NCBI GenBank assembly: GCA_007748055.1
Contig: CP036279.1
Coordinates: 2,418,001 to 2,482,000 of the forward strand
Reading direction: 5' to 3'
Source: Kolteria novifilia
GTDB taxonomy: Bacteria > Planctomycetota > Planctomycetia > Kolteriales > Kolteriaceae
Length of the DNA stretch: 64,000 nt
Positions 38,235 to 47,240 of this stretch are shown here, one piece after another. The notes beneath the pieces are model-generated. The model searched no databases, was not told the DNA's origin, and saw only the letters and a program-made list of their open reading frames with translations. Position 1 is the first letter of the stretch; each line of letters starts with the position of its first letter. The position numbers were made by a program, and so were the translations under genes.

Positions 38235-39935
38235 GTGCCCAAGCTGAAGGATCCAGAGTCGATCGATCTCCACTACTACCTGCACGATCTGCCGACGGCT
38301 CAGCACAAGGCCGGTCTCGCCGGCCTGGTGTTGGCGATCCGTTCTCTCGAAGAACGCTCCGCGAAAGAGCCCGAGATCATTCGGCCCGAGTCGGTTCCGT
38401 CGATTCAGCATCTGGACAATAACAGCCTGAGTGTTCAGTTCACGGAACGGTCAATTCGGGGATTGTTCGACGACCTCTATGATGCCAGCTGGGAGAAGAC
38501 TTCTTCGCCCCAAAAACGGCCAAAGACAGCCCCGATAGATGTGATCGAGAGGAGTGAAGAATCTTCCGTTGGGCCGGGACAGATCAAACAAGTCAAGCTT
38601 TACGTCTACGAAGACGTTCGCCCGAGAGGAACGATTCTCGAGCCGCTGCTACCAGAAGGTTGGCTCGAACTTTGGCGAGACATGATCTGGCAGATACCAC
38701 GAGAGAAAGCGACCACGCGTAAACCCTACGAACAGCGTGCGAACGGCCAGCCATGCGGGGAGGGGCTTCAAACTTGGAAGGGTGTTGTCAAGTTCGACAA
38801 GGCTTTGAAGAAGAATGAGTTTGCCACCGGTCCGGTGGCGGGTTCGCTGCTCCTCGGGGCCCAGGCCTCGAATGCCGAAGGAGTTCCCTTTGTCGGCAGG
38901 CTTGACCAGAACTTGCTTCTTCACTTCTGGTCTCTAGTTGTGATGATCTCCATTCCGCGACAGATCGATCATGATGGGAAAATGACCCAAGTCGGATTCG
39001 TGATTGCCATTCCGGAAGTCTCTCGTCTCGAGCGATTCTGCAATAAGCTTGCCAGAGTTTTCCATTCACTCGGTGAGAAGCAACCGGATCATCGTCGTCC
39101 CACACGAGCCTTCATTGACGTTCCCGCCCAAGGGGCCCTTCAGTTTGTCGACTCGGTGTCAGCCATGAAGTCGGCCCAGGAAGAGGAAGGATCATGGACG
39201 GTGAATGCCGTCGATTTCTGTCACTTCGAGAAGAAGGGGCACAACCTCAAGCTTCTTTCCTCCGGCCGCGTCTTCCCCGATCAACAACTCCTCGAAGACT
39301 ACCGCGACATTGTCGGCCGTCCGAATGCCTCCAAGTCCTATCAGAATCCTTTGTTTCGCGCTGCCTTGATGCTCGCGCTATTTGAGCGAAAACCATGGTG
39401 GAGCGAATTGGCAAACCTCTTCACTCGCCGCGACTGGAGGTTCTTTGTCAGTGCCGCCGACACGAAGAGTGACGCGCCCGCTATCGCCAGACTACGCTGG
39501 TTCTGGCTCGACATGACCAACAAGTTCAGAAATGAAGAGGAGAAACGAACAAACATGCCACCTGATGAAGCCACCAATTCAACACAACGTCTCCCCGAGA
39601 TCGTAAAGCGACTCGTCGCCACGTATGTTTGGGCGAGAGCCAAGGAACGTTCCAAGGACGATCCCAAGAAGCTTGCCACCGAGCGGGAACATGTGGCCCA
39701 ATCACTCTTCCTTGAGTTTCGGTCACGCCGCGACCAAGAGTTCGTCGATCACTTCGCCGGTACCTTCTTCGCTGTGGGCCAATGGTTTGAACGCAGTAGC
39801 AACGACTTCGAGGTCCTATCGACTTGTTTGATCGATCGCAATGCCGATCGGCGCGCGGACCTAAAAACACTCACCTTGGCTGCCTTGTCGGCGGCGTCCT
39901 ACACACCCAAAGAGCAGAATGGAGACCAATCTTGA
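38235..39935 (+). CDS. Cas8-like large subunit, Cmx8 type
   Basis: A 566-aa protein starting at a GTG with GGAGG seven bases upstream. Position after cas3 and before cas7-cas5 identifies it as the large subunit of the surveillance complex, and the sequence (DPESIDLHYYLHDLPTAQHK, AGLAGLVLAIRSLEERS, CLIDRNADRRADL) agrees with the type I-MYXAN Cmx8/DevT group. No zinc-finger cysteine pairs of the CXXC-CXXC group are seen. It probably recognises the PAM. Large subunits diverge strongly, so the subtype name rests partly on gene context. Confidence 0.75.
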   Translation: MPKLKDPESIDLHYYLHDLPTAQHKAGLAGLVLAIRSLEERSAKEPEIIRPESVPSIQHLDNNSLSVQFTERSIRGLFDDLYDASWEKTSSPQKRPKTAPIDVIERSEESSVGPGQIKQVKLYVYEDVRPRGTILEPLLPEGWLELWRDMIWQIPREKATTRKPYEQRANGQPCGEGLQTWKGVVKFDKALKKNEFATGPVAGSLLLGAQASNAEGVPFVGRLDQNLLLHFWSLVVMISIPRQIDHDGKMTQVGFVIAIPEVSRLERFCNKLARVFHSLGEKQPDHRRPTRAFIDVPAQGALQFVDSVSAMKSAQEEEGSWTVNAVDFCHFEKKGHNLKLLSSGRVFPDQQLLEDYRDIVGRPNASKSYQNPLFRAALMLALFERKPWWSELANLFTRRDWRFFVSAADTKSDAPAIARLRWFWLDMTNKFRNEEEKRTNMPPDEATNSTQRLPEIVKRLVATYVWARAKERSKDDPKKLATEREHVAQSLFLEFRSRRDQEFVDHFAGTFFAVGQWFERSSNDFEVLSTCLIDRNADRRADLKTLTLAALSAASYTPKEQNGDQS

Positions 39936-40852
39936 ACCTCTTCGCCACCATCTTGACCCATCCCGCTCCGTCGGCCAATTACCGAGGAGAGAGTGAACTC
40001 AATCGAAGCGTCATTCAGAAGGTCACCGACGGCCGATTCGACTATCCGATCATCTCGCCCGAAGCGATGCGGAATGCATTGCGTGAGATGTTGGCCGGCT
40101 ACGGACTCGAATGTAATCGCATGCGGCTGCCGGACGAGGAGCAACTCGCAGTCCGTTTTCAGGATCTTCCGAACCCCGACAAGTACATCGATGATTTTCT
40201 GTTCGGATATCTCGTCGCGGCGGGTGACAAAGACAGGAAGAAATACCGAGAGAAGATCGAGAAGGATCGGGGCAAGGACGCAGCCAAATCGTTCCAGTTC
40301 AAACGCGACTCTGTCTTGCGCATGAATCTTGCCAAGGCGCTCGAACCGTATCGACACAACGCCGTGTTCACGCAATCTCCTCTGGCGGTGGATAGCCCCT
40401 ATAAGAATGCAGACAAATCCGCTCTCCTTCACCGAGAAACCTGCGTGACGGCGTTTCAATATCCCTTCGCGCTTGCGGGCAACGATTGCAAAGAAAAGCC
40501 CGATTGGACGCGCAAGCTGCTCCGAGCGATTTCCGAACTGGGCGGCGTCGCCGGCAACCACGCACGCAGCTACTTCGAAATGGCGCCCGCGAGCATCGTG
40601 GTCCGTCTCACCGACTCCCTCGTGGCGGGTTTTCGGACCTACTGCTTCCGACCCGACGGTCATCCACATCTCATTGACGACATCTTGCACGATGACTATC
40701 CCGGCAGCGAGTTTGTCCTCGGAGGCGAACTCGTCAAACGCGACTTGTCCGAGGATGTGCAGCAGGGACTCCGCGACAAAGGGGTGACACTTCTCCGTGA
40801 CCCTCGCAAGCTTCTGGAAATGGTTGCCGAAAGATTCCTTGGAGAACTGTAG
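39932..40852 (+). CDS. cas7: Cas7 backbone subunit, DevR type
   Basis: A 306-aa protein that starts at TTG 39932 inside the cas8 stop (TTGA), with GGAG eight bases upstream. A longer frame from 39824 lies wholly inside cas8 and is rejected. Family blocks are DYPIISPEAMRNALREMLAG, the basic loop DKDRKKYREKIEKDR, and GGVAGNHARSYFEMAPASIV, the DevR/Cas7 signature. It coats the crRNA in several copies. The next gene overlaps its stop by one base (TAGTG). Confidence 0.88.
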   Translation: MNLFATILTHPAPSANYRGESELNRSVIQKVTDGRFDYPIISPEAMRNALREMLAGYGLECNRMRLPDEEQLAVRFQDLPNPDKYIDDFLFGYLVAAGDKDRKKYREKIEKDRGKDAAKSFQFKRDSVLRMNLAKALEPYRHNAVFTQSPLAVDSPYKNADKSALLHRETCVTAFQYPFALAGNDCKEKPDWTRKLLRAISELGGVAGNHARSYFEMAPASIVVRLTDSLVAGFRTYCFRPDGHPHLIDDILHDDYPGSEFVLGGELVKRDLSEDVQQGLRDKGVTLLRDPRKLLEMVAERFLGEL

Positions 40853-41580
40853 TGCTTTACCTCTACGTCGAAGCTCCCTTTGCGGTCTTTCGTACCTTCA
40901 CGGCGGGTTGGTATCGCCCAACCGCGACATTTGTGACCCCATCCGCTGCGTACGGCCTCATCTTGAATGTGGCCGGTATCGAGTCGCGCCTGCTCGAAGG
41001 TGACAAAGAACACGACGGCCGAACTCCCGCGAGCTACATGGGCTCAGGCCTTCCCTCGTTCCACCTCGCTCTGGGGCTCCCTGAAGATCGCTTTCCACGT
41101 CTTCAATCGCTTTATCAGCAGCTTCACAACTACCCGGTTGGCCAGTCAGGAAAGGACAGGGCGAGCGACTGTCATGGCAACAAATACAATATTACTCCGG
41201 TTCGCCGCGAGTTCCTCTCCGACCTGCAGGCCATCATCGCCCTCGATGCTCCAGGTAATCTCCAGCGCGATGTCCGACGGGGGCTAAGTGGGCAGTCCTC
41301 GCCCGCTCGCTACGGAATCCCGTTCCTCGGAGACAATGCATTCTTGATCGATCGACTTGAGGAGATTCCCGATCTCCGAGATCGTTTCACATCTATCCAG
41401 TGGTACCAGACAATTGACAAGGAAGACGGAAGCGCTCACACACGCGCCACTCGGCTCACGATCGCCATCGATCGAGCCAACTTGGCAAACACGAAATCCG
41501 CGTTGTTTGCTCCGTCAACTGCGTCCGATGCGGAGACCATTCCGGAATCCGCCTGGATTCACGTGGGACCAAGGAAATGA
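40852..41580 (+). CDS. cas5: Cas5 subunit, DevS type
   Basis: A 242-aa protein with the typical Cas5 N-terminus LYVEAPFAVFRTFTAGWYRP followed by PSAAYGLILNVAGIESR. Cas5 binds the 5' handle of the crRNA. GTG start at 40852 overlaps the cas7 stop, with GGAG eight bases upstream. RREFLSDLQAIIALDAPGN and PFLGDNAFLIDRLEE are further family-like blocks. Length is as expected for DevS-type proteins. Confidence 0.88.
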   Translation: MLYLYVEAPFAVFRTFTAGWYRPTATFVTPSAAYGLILNVAGIESRLLEGDKEHDGRTPASYMGSGLPSFHLALGLPEDRFPRLQSLYQQLHNYPVGQSGKDRASDCHGNKYNITPVRREFLSDLQAIIALDAPGNLQRDVRRGLSGQSSPARYGIPFLGDNAFLIDRLEEIPDLRDRFTSIQWYQTIDKEDGSAHTRATRLTIAIDRANLANTKSALFAPSTASDAETIPESAWIHVGPRK

Positions 41581-41601
41581 CGCGAACCAGGTCGGCTTGA
41601 G

Positions 41602-43302
41602 GTGACTGTACTTCGAAACCCAATGTTGCGGGGTATTGCGATGCCAGGATCTCTACTTGAAACGGCGGAGCCACTTCTCCGCGTCATGTCACTGCATGCC
41701 CTCGGCTATTGCGAGCGGCTGTTCTACTTGGAGGAAGTCGAGGAAATCCGCGTCGCCGATGCTCGCGTCTACGCGGGCCGGGAGCTTCATACGGCACTCG
41801 CCGATGATGACCCGGAAGGCGATTGGCAACGACACGAGTTAACAAGCGAACGACTCGGTCTCACCGGGAAGGTCGATTGCCTTCGGCGCCGCGATGGTGT
41901 CTACATCCCCTACGAGCACAAGAGGGGACGAGCGGCAAAGAACGAGGACGGTTCGTACGGTGCATGGCTCAGTGATCGACTGCAAATCATCGCCTACGCC
42001 ATCTTGCTCGAAGAGACGCTCGAAGCCAGCATCCCCGAGGGCCGTATCCGCTATCATGCCACCAACGTCACGGTTCGCGTCCCCATTGACCAAGCTGCTC
42101 GCAAATCCCTCGATGGGGCAATCGCCCGGGCAAGGTCTCTCCGGCAATCGGTTGAACGTCCTCCGATCACCGAGAACGAACGCCTCTGTACCCACTGTTC
42201 CCTGGCCCCCGTCTGCTTGCCGGAAGAAGTTCGGCACCACGAGGAGCCGGAACGTCGGCTGAACCGTCTCTTTCCTCCCGACCGGGACGGTGCGACGCTG
42301 CACGTTCTTTCGAGCGGAACGCGGGTCGGTCGGTCCAGTGAAAGCCTCGTCGTCACGCCCAAGGAAGGCCCCGCGAAGAAGTATCCGGTCCGCGGCGTGG
42401 AGTCCGTGATGCTTCACGGCATGAGTCAGATCTCGACCCAAGCCGCACGTCTCTGCGCGGATCATCAGATCGGCATCCACTGGTTGACCGCCGGCGGCAA
42501 GCACATCGCGAGCACCGTCCCCACCATCGGACAGGTCCAACGTCGCATCCGCCAATACCGGGCCCTCTCCGACGAGGAGACTTGTCTCAGGCTCGCCAAA
42601 AGTCTCACCCGCGCGAAGATCGGCGGCCAACTTGCCTACCTATTGCGGACAACGCGGGGACAACCCGATCAGCGGAAGAGCATGACACAGTCGATCGCGT
42701 TCCTGAGGGAATCGCTGGCCTCCCTGAATGGAGCCACCAATCGAGATGCCCTACGCGGCCATGAAGGGGCGGCGGCCGTCCGCTACTTCGAAGGACTTCG
42801 TTCGCTCCTCGGAGACCAAGTCCCCGTCGAGTTCCGCTCAGCACGCCGGAGCCGTCGCCCCCCTCTCGATCGCCTCAACGCACTTCTCAGCTTCGGCTAC
42901 GGTCTTCTCCATACGGCCGTGCTCCAGGCTCTTCTCGCCAGCGGCCTCGAACCGGCCCTCGGCTTCTTCCATACGCCGCGAAGCGCTGCCTATCCGCTCG
43001 TCCTGGATCTGATGGAGCTCTTCCGGGTCCCGCTCTGGGATCTGGTCGTCGTCGGCTCGCTAAACCGAGGTCAATGGCAGGTCGATGATGACTTCAACGT
43101 GACACCCGCCAAGGTGTGGCTATCCCAAGGAGGCCGAGCAAAGGCCATCGACTTGTTCGAAGCCCGTCTCGCAGCCTGCTGGAAGCACCCCATCCTAGGC
43201 TACTCGCTCTCGTACGCCCGCACGATCGAGCTCGAAGCACGTCTTCTCGAGAAAGAATGGACGGGAGAGCCGGGGCTCTTCGCTCGCTCCCGTCTTCGCT
43301 AG
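41602..43302 (+). CDS. Cas4-Cas1 fusion, spacer acquisition nuclease-integrase
   Basis: A 566-aa fusion. Residues 14-210 are Cas4: cluster cysteines C37, C196, C199 and C205 (GYCERLFY, CTHCSLAPVC), and RecB-type nuclease residues D92 (GKVD), E105 and K107 (YEHKRG), Q128 and Y132. Residues 233-566 are Cas1, with E388 (GHEGAAAVRYF), H457 (GFFHTPR) and D469 (LVLDLMELFR) as metal ligands. Cas4 trims and orients prespacers; Cas1 with Cas2 inserts them. Such fusions are known in a minority of type I systems, including I-G (formerly I-U) and some MYXAN-like loci. Starts at 41602 (GTG) or 41641 (ATG) are both possible. Confidence 0.92.
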   Translation: MTVLRNPMLRGIAMPGSLLETAEPLLRVMSLHALGYCERLFYLEEVEEIRVADARVYAGRELHTALADDDPEGDWQRHELTSERLGLTGKVDCLRRRDGVYIPYEHKRGRAAKNEDGSYGAWLSDRLQIIAYAILLEETLEASIPEGRIRYHATNVTVRVPIDQAARKSLDGAIARARSLRQSVERPPITENERLCTHCSLAPVCLPEEVRHHEEPERRLNRLFPPDRDGATLHVLSSGTRVGRSSESLVVTPKEGPAKKYPVRGVESVMLHGMSQISTQAARLCADHQIGIHWLTAGGKHIASTVPTIGQVQRRIRQYRALSDEETCLRLAKSLTRAKIGGQLAYLLRTTRGQPDQRKSMTQSIAFLRESLASLNGATNRDALRGHEGAAAVRYFEGLRSLLGDQVPVEFRSARRSRRPPLDRLNALLSFGYGLLHTAVLQALLASGLEPALGFFHTPRSAAYPLVLDLMELFRVPLWDLVVVGSLNRGQWQVDDDFNVTPAKVWLSQGGRAKAIDLFEARLAACWKHPILGYSLSYARTIELEARLLEKEWTGEPGLFARSRLR

Positions 43303-43325
43303 CCGACCAAGCACGAGGAGCGGCC

Positions 43326-43625
43326 ATGAGCGAATCGAAATGGTGGCTTGTCTGCTACGATGTTCGCGACCCCAAACGCCTTCGCCAATGCGCCAAAGTG
43401 ATGGAAGGCCACGGCGAACGTGTCCAGTACTCCGTCTTTCGCTGTTGGCTGTCCGCTCGCGAAATGGAAAGACTGCGATGGCGGTTGACAACGATCCTCG
43501 AACCCGAGGACGATACGCTATTCATTCCTCTTTGTCCGCGCTGCGTACGGGGAATGAAGGTGACACATTCGGTGACGAAGAGCCCGGAGTGGCCCGAAGA
43601 ACCGAAGCGTCACGAAATCGTCTGA
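43326..43625 (+). CDS. cas2: CRISPR-associated endoribonuclease-fold protein Cas2
   Basis: A 99-aa protein starting MSESKWWLVCYDVRDPKRLR, the Cas2 ferredoxin fold with the Asp of YDVRD. QYSVFRCWLSAREMERLRW follows as usual, and the C-terminal strand is present. AGGAG stands seven bases before the ATG at 43326; the open frame further upstream overlaps cas1 and is not real. Cas2 bridges Cas1 dimers during spacer integration. It is the last gene before the leader. Confidence 0.95.
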   Translation: MSESKWWLVCYDVRDPKRLRQCAKVMEGHGERVQYSVFRCWLSAREMERLRWRLTTILEPEDDTLFIPLCPRCVRGMKVTHSVTKSPEWPEEPKRHEIV

Positions 43626-43884
43626 AGATCGACGACTCAAGCACCGGCGCTTGTTCTACCTCCAAGCCCAATCGTCGCGCCGAAACCGTTGCCCTACAGG
43701 ACGTTACCGATCTTTGACAACTAAATCATCCTTGAATGTAGGCTAAGTAACGTGCTCTGCTATCTTTCCGGCAAGTCCGCCTCCTCCCGAAACGACCGTT
43801 TGAGGAAGTCTCAACGTCCCCTTCGGGAAGAGCTTGAAACCATGGTTCATAACCTCTTATGTGCTATAACGTTACAAAAGGACT
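43626..43884 (+). promoter_or_regulatory. CRISPR leader
   Basis: Between the cas2 stop and the first repeat; the right half is AT-richer than its surroundings. TTGACA at 43714-43719 could be a -35 element, with a poor -10 candidate near 43737-43744. The leader lies on the cas2 side because the degenerate repeat is at the other end of the array. Confidence 0.6.
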
Positions 43885-46081
43885 GTGCCGAATCCTCCGA
43901 TGCCGTCAGGCGTTGAGCACGTGATCTCGGCCCCGCACGGGTGGGGCCGTGGGTTGGTGCCGAATCCTCCGATGCCGTCAGGCGTTGAGCACTCATTGCT
44001 TTGGCAGCATTCGCCTTGGTCGCTGTCGGTGCCGAATCCTCCGATGCCGTCAGGCGTTGAGCACATGTGATCCAGATCCGACCGTCGCCGTTCTGATGGT
44101 CCGTGCCGAATCCTCCGATGCCGTCAGGCGTTGAGCACGTATTGGCCGTAGCCATGATGTGTCCCTTGCAGCTAGTGCCGAATCCTCCGATGCCGTCAGG
44201 CGTTGAGCACTTTCATCCCTCTTCCCTCCTCTTGCCCTCTTGCGGGTGCCGAATCCTCCGATGCCGTCAGGCGTTGAGCACTCCTGCCAATTCGTCGAGA
44301 ACCAGGTGAGCACCTCGGGTGCCGAATCCTCCGATGCCGTCAGGCGTTGAGCACAACTCAAGGCGGCATGCGTCGGGGCCGACAACGACTTGTGCCGAAT
44401 CCTCCGATGCCGTCAGGCGTTGAGCACTTAATGCTGAGTATCTAGCCAAGAACATGGGGATGTGCCGAATCCTCCGATGCCGTCAGGCGTTGAGCACAAC
44501 CGGTAGTCGCTGCCGACCGGGTGCTCTTTGCCCCGTGCCGAATCCTCCGATGCCGTCAGGCGTTGAGCACATCAACCGGCACGCCCGCCTGCTTCGGTTG
44601 GAGGATGTGCCGAATCCTCCGATGCCGTCAGGCGTTGAGCACTACCCGGTCTGAACCCACTTCGCGCCGGTCGTCAGTGCCGAATCCTCCGATGCCGTCA
44701 GGCGTTGAGCACCTTGAGGAACAGGTAAGGCAGTCGCAGTTTGACGGGTGCCGAATCCTCCGATGCCGTCAGGCGTTGAGCACAAGCTCACCGTCCCCGC
44801 GATCGCCAAACTCACCGTGCCGAATCCTCCGATGCCGTCAGGCGTTGAGCACTCACTCCAAACGCACCGCAAGGGGAGAATAGACCCGTGCCGAATCCTC
44901 CGATGCCGTCAGGCGTTGAGCACGCAATTATTGCTGTCTGGGTGTTGCCTGCGAGGTGTGCCGAATCCTCCGATGCCGTCAGGCGTTGAGCACGGGACGA
45001 TTGCGTTGGCATCAAAGATGATGTCGAGTGCCGAATCCTCCGATGCCGTCAGGCGTTGAGCACGGGACCCCGGTCGGCTCGACGATGGAGATCAATTTCG
45101 TGCCGAATCCTCCGATGCCGTCAGGCGTTGAGCACTCTCCCGCCGAGGGGACGGTCGCCTTGAAGTCGTGTGCCGAATCCTCCGATGCCGTCAGGCGTTG
45201 AGCACGTCGATCGTTCGGTTGGCCCGCGAGGTGCTTGGCCCCGTGCCGAATCCTCCGATGCCGTCAGGCGTTGAGCACAGAAACGGGGTGGCGTGGCGCA
45301 TGGAAAGTCCTCCTCGTGCCGAATCCTCCGATGCCGTCAGGCGTTGAGCACCTTGCGTCGGTGTTCGATCTCCCACAAGTGATCGTTGTGCCGAATCCTC
45401 CGATGCCGTCAGGCGTTGAGCACCAGATGGAATCAGCGGCGCTCGGGAACAACCTGAGTCGGGTGCCGAATCCTCCGATGCCGTCAGGCGTTGAGCACTG
45501 CGACAAGGGGAAACACCTTCCCAGAAGCCCCTGTGCCGAATCCTCCGATGCCGTCAGGCGTTGAGCACTCGCCAAGACGTTGGAGGCGCCCGGGGATACG
45601 CCCTGTGCCGAATCCTCCGATGCCGTCAGGCGTTGAGCACCGACCTCTTACTATCATCCAGTCCTTCGCGGAGGCGTGCCGAATCCTCCGATGCCGTCAG
45701 GCGTTGAGCACTGCTCGAGACCGGTTGCAACAAACGTGATCAATCAGTGTGCCGAATCCTCCGATGCCGTCAGGCGTTGAGCACTAAATCTTCCCAGTGT
45801 CCGAGAACGGAACACTACCTGTCGTGCCGAATCCTCCGATGCCGTCAGGCGTTGAGCACTGCTCGAGACCGGTTGCAACAAACGTGATCAATCAGTGTGC
45901 CGAATCCTCCGATGCCGTCAGGCGTTGAGCACGGGCAGTGATAGGCCAAAACGGTCGCGTGACGGCAACGCGTGCCGAATCCTCCGATGCCGTCAGGCGT
46001 TGAGCACCCGACGACACCAACGAGGTTGGGATCACACGGTACGACGTGCCGACTCCTTTGATGCCGTCAGGCGTTGAGCAC
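43885..46081 (+). CRISPR. CRISPR array, 31 repeats and 30 spacers
   Basis: Repeats are 36 bases, beginning GTGCCG and ending GTTGAGCAC (first at 43885-43920). Thirty are identical as far as I can see; the last (46046-46081) has several changes in its first half, as expected for the leader-distal end. Spacers are 33-39 bases. Inside the repeat, TGCC-GTCA-GGCG can form a hairpin followed by eight bases, TTGAGCAC, the expected crRNA handle. Spacers at 45712-45748 and 45860-45896 are identical. The array is read from the cas2 side, downstream of a complete cas operon, so it is probably active. Confidence 0.97.
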
Positions 46082-46365
46082 GAGGACGACCACAGACAAG
46101 AGGGATGGGGTTTAAGCTGTTCCAATGGATACTCGGGCTCACTCATGTATCTTGACACAATCGGGCCACAGATTGAAATTGAACGATGCCGAGTTCAATA
46201 TTGGGGCGAGCAGGATCAAATTGCATCGGCCACTTCTCCGCTGCAAAGTGATGCGAACCAGCCGCAACTCATTCATCACCAACATGTTAGATCGCCACTT
46301 CCCCCAACAAGGGATCACGTCCGCTGTCATCCGCAAGCGCGCACGATTCCTTGGTGGCGTTGTCA
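46082..46365. other. Stretch between the array and IS21, no confident gene
   Basis: A plus-strand frame from 46125 runs up to the IS21 end and includes KVMRTSRNSFITNMLDRH. It is faintly like the N-terminal loop of a sulfotransferase, whose C-terminal part lies beyond the IS elements at 49617. The match is too weak to call. Confidence 0.3.
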
Positions 46366-47099
46366 TGTTGACGGCGGTTGAAAATGGCGGCGCTGGGGGT
46401 GTGTCGCGGCGGTTGAAAATGGCGGCGCTCATTCACGTCTTGTTGCGACTTGGGAAGATGGGGGCTTTGGTCCCGATCGTTCCGAAGTTCGCAAGGAGGC
46501 GGAGGAGTGCGAACCGACATGGAGTGGTGGACGGAAGTGCGCCGGCGGGTCTTGACCGGCGAGTTGAGCAAGCGAGGAGCGTGCCGCGAGTACGACCTCG
46601 GTTGGCACACGTTGACGAAGATCCTGGCTCACGCCGAGCCGCCTGGCTATCGGTTGTCGCGGCCTCGCAAGAGGCCCAAGCTCGAACCATTCTTGCCGAT
46701 CATCCATCGGATCCTGGAGGAGGACGGCAAGCAGCCACCGAAGCAACGCCACACCGCCAAGCGGATCTTCGAGCGGCTACGCGACGAGCACGGCTACGAC
46801 GGTGGGGAGACGATCGTCAAGGACGCCGTGCGTGCCTGGAGGCAATCGCGGCGGGAAGTCTTCGTGCCGCTTTCGCATCCGCCGGGCGAGGCCCAAGTCG
46901 ACTTCGGCGAAGCGACGGTCCGTGTGGCGGGCGAGCCGACGAAGGTCGCGCTCTTTGTCATGACGCTGCCTTACTCGGGGGCGATTTTCATCCAGGTCTT
47001 CCCGCGCGAATGCACCGAGACCTTCCACGAAGGCCATGTCCGCGCGTTCTCCTTCCTCGGCGGCGTGCCCAAACGGATCAGCTACGACAACTCGGCGAT
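46366..47099 (+). mobile_element. Truncated IS21-family element
   Basis: It begins with the terminal TGTTGACGGCGGTTGAAAAT and the inner repeat copy about 40 bases later. An istA gene starts at GTG 46507 (after AAGGAGGCGGAG) and is open through the first catalytic Asp (AQVDFGEAT) to GGVPKRISYDNSAI, where it is cut at 47099 by the left end of the next copy. The rest of istA and all of istB are absent. It differs from the downstream copy at scattered bases, so it is not a fresh duplication. Confidence 0.85.
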
Positions 47100-47240
47100 T
47101 GTTGACGGCGGTTGAAAATGGCGGCGCTGGGGGTGTGTCGCGGCGGTTGAAAATGGCGGCGCTCATTCACGTCTTGTTGCGATTTGGGAAGATGGGGGCT
47201 TTGGTCCCGATCGTTCCGAAGTTCGCAAGGAGGCGGAGGA

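Noticed and set aside
43847-46077. Several ORFs of 60-120 codons across the CRISPR array
   Set aside because: They are translations of the repeats and carry the same short peptide at every repeat.
46125-46365. N-terminal half of the sulfotransferase interrupted by IS21
   Set aside because: Only a faint resemblance of KVMRTSRNSFITNMLDRH to a PAPS-binding loop; no target duplication supports a simple split.
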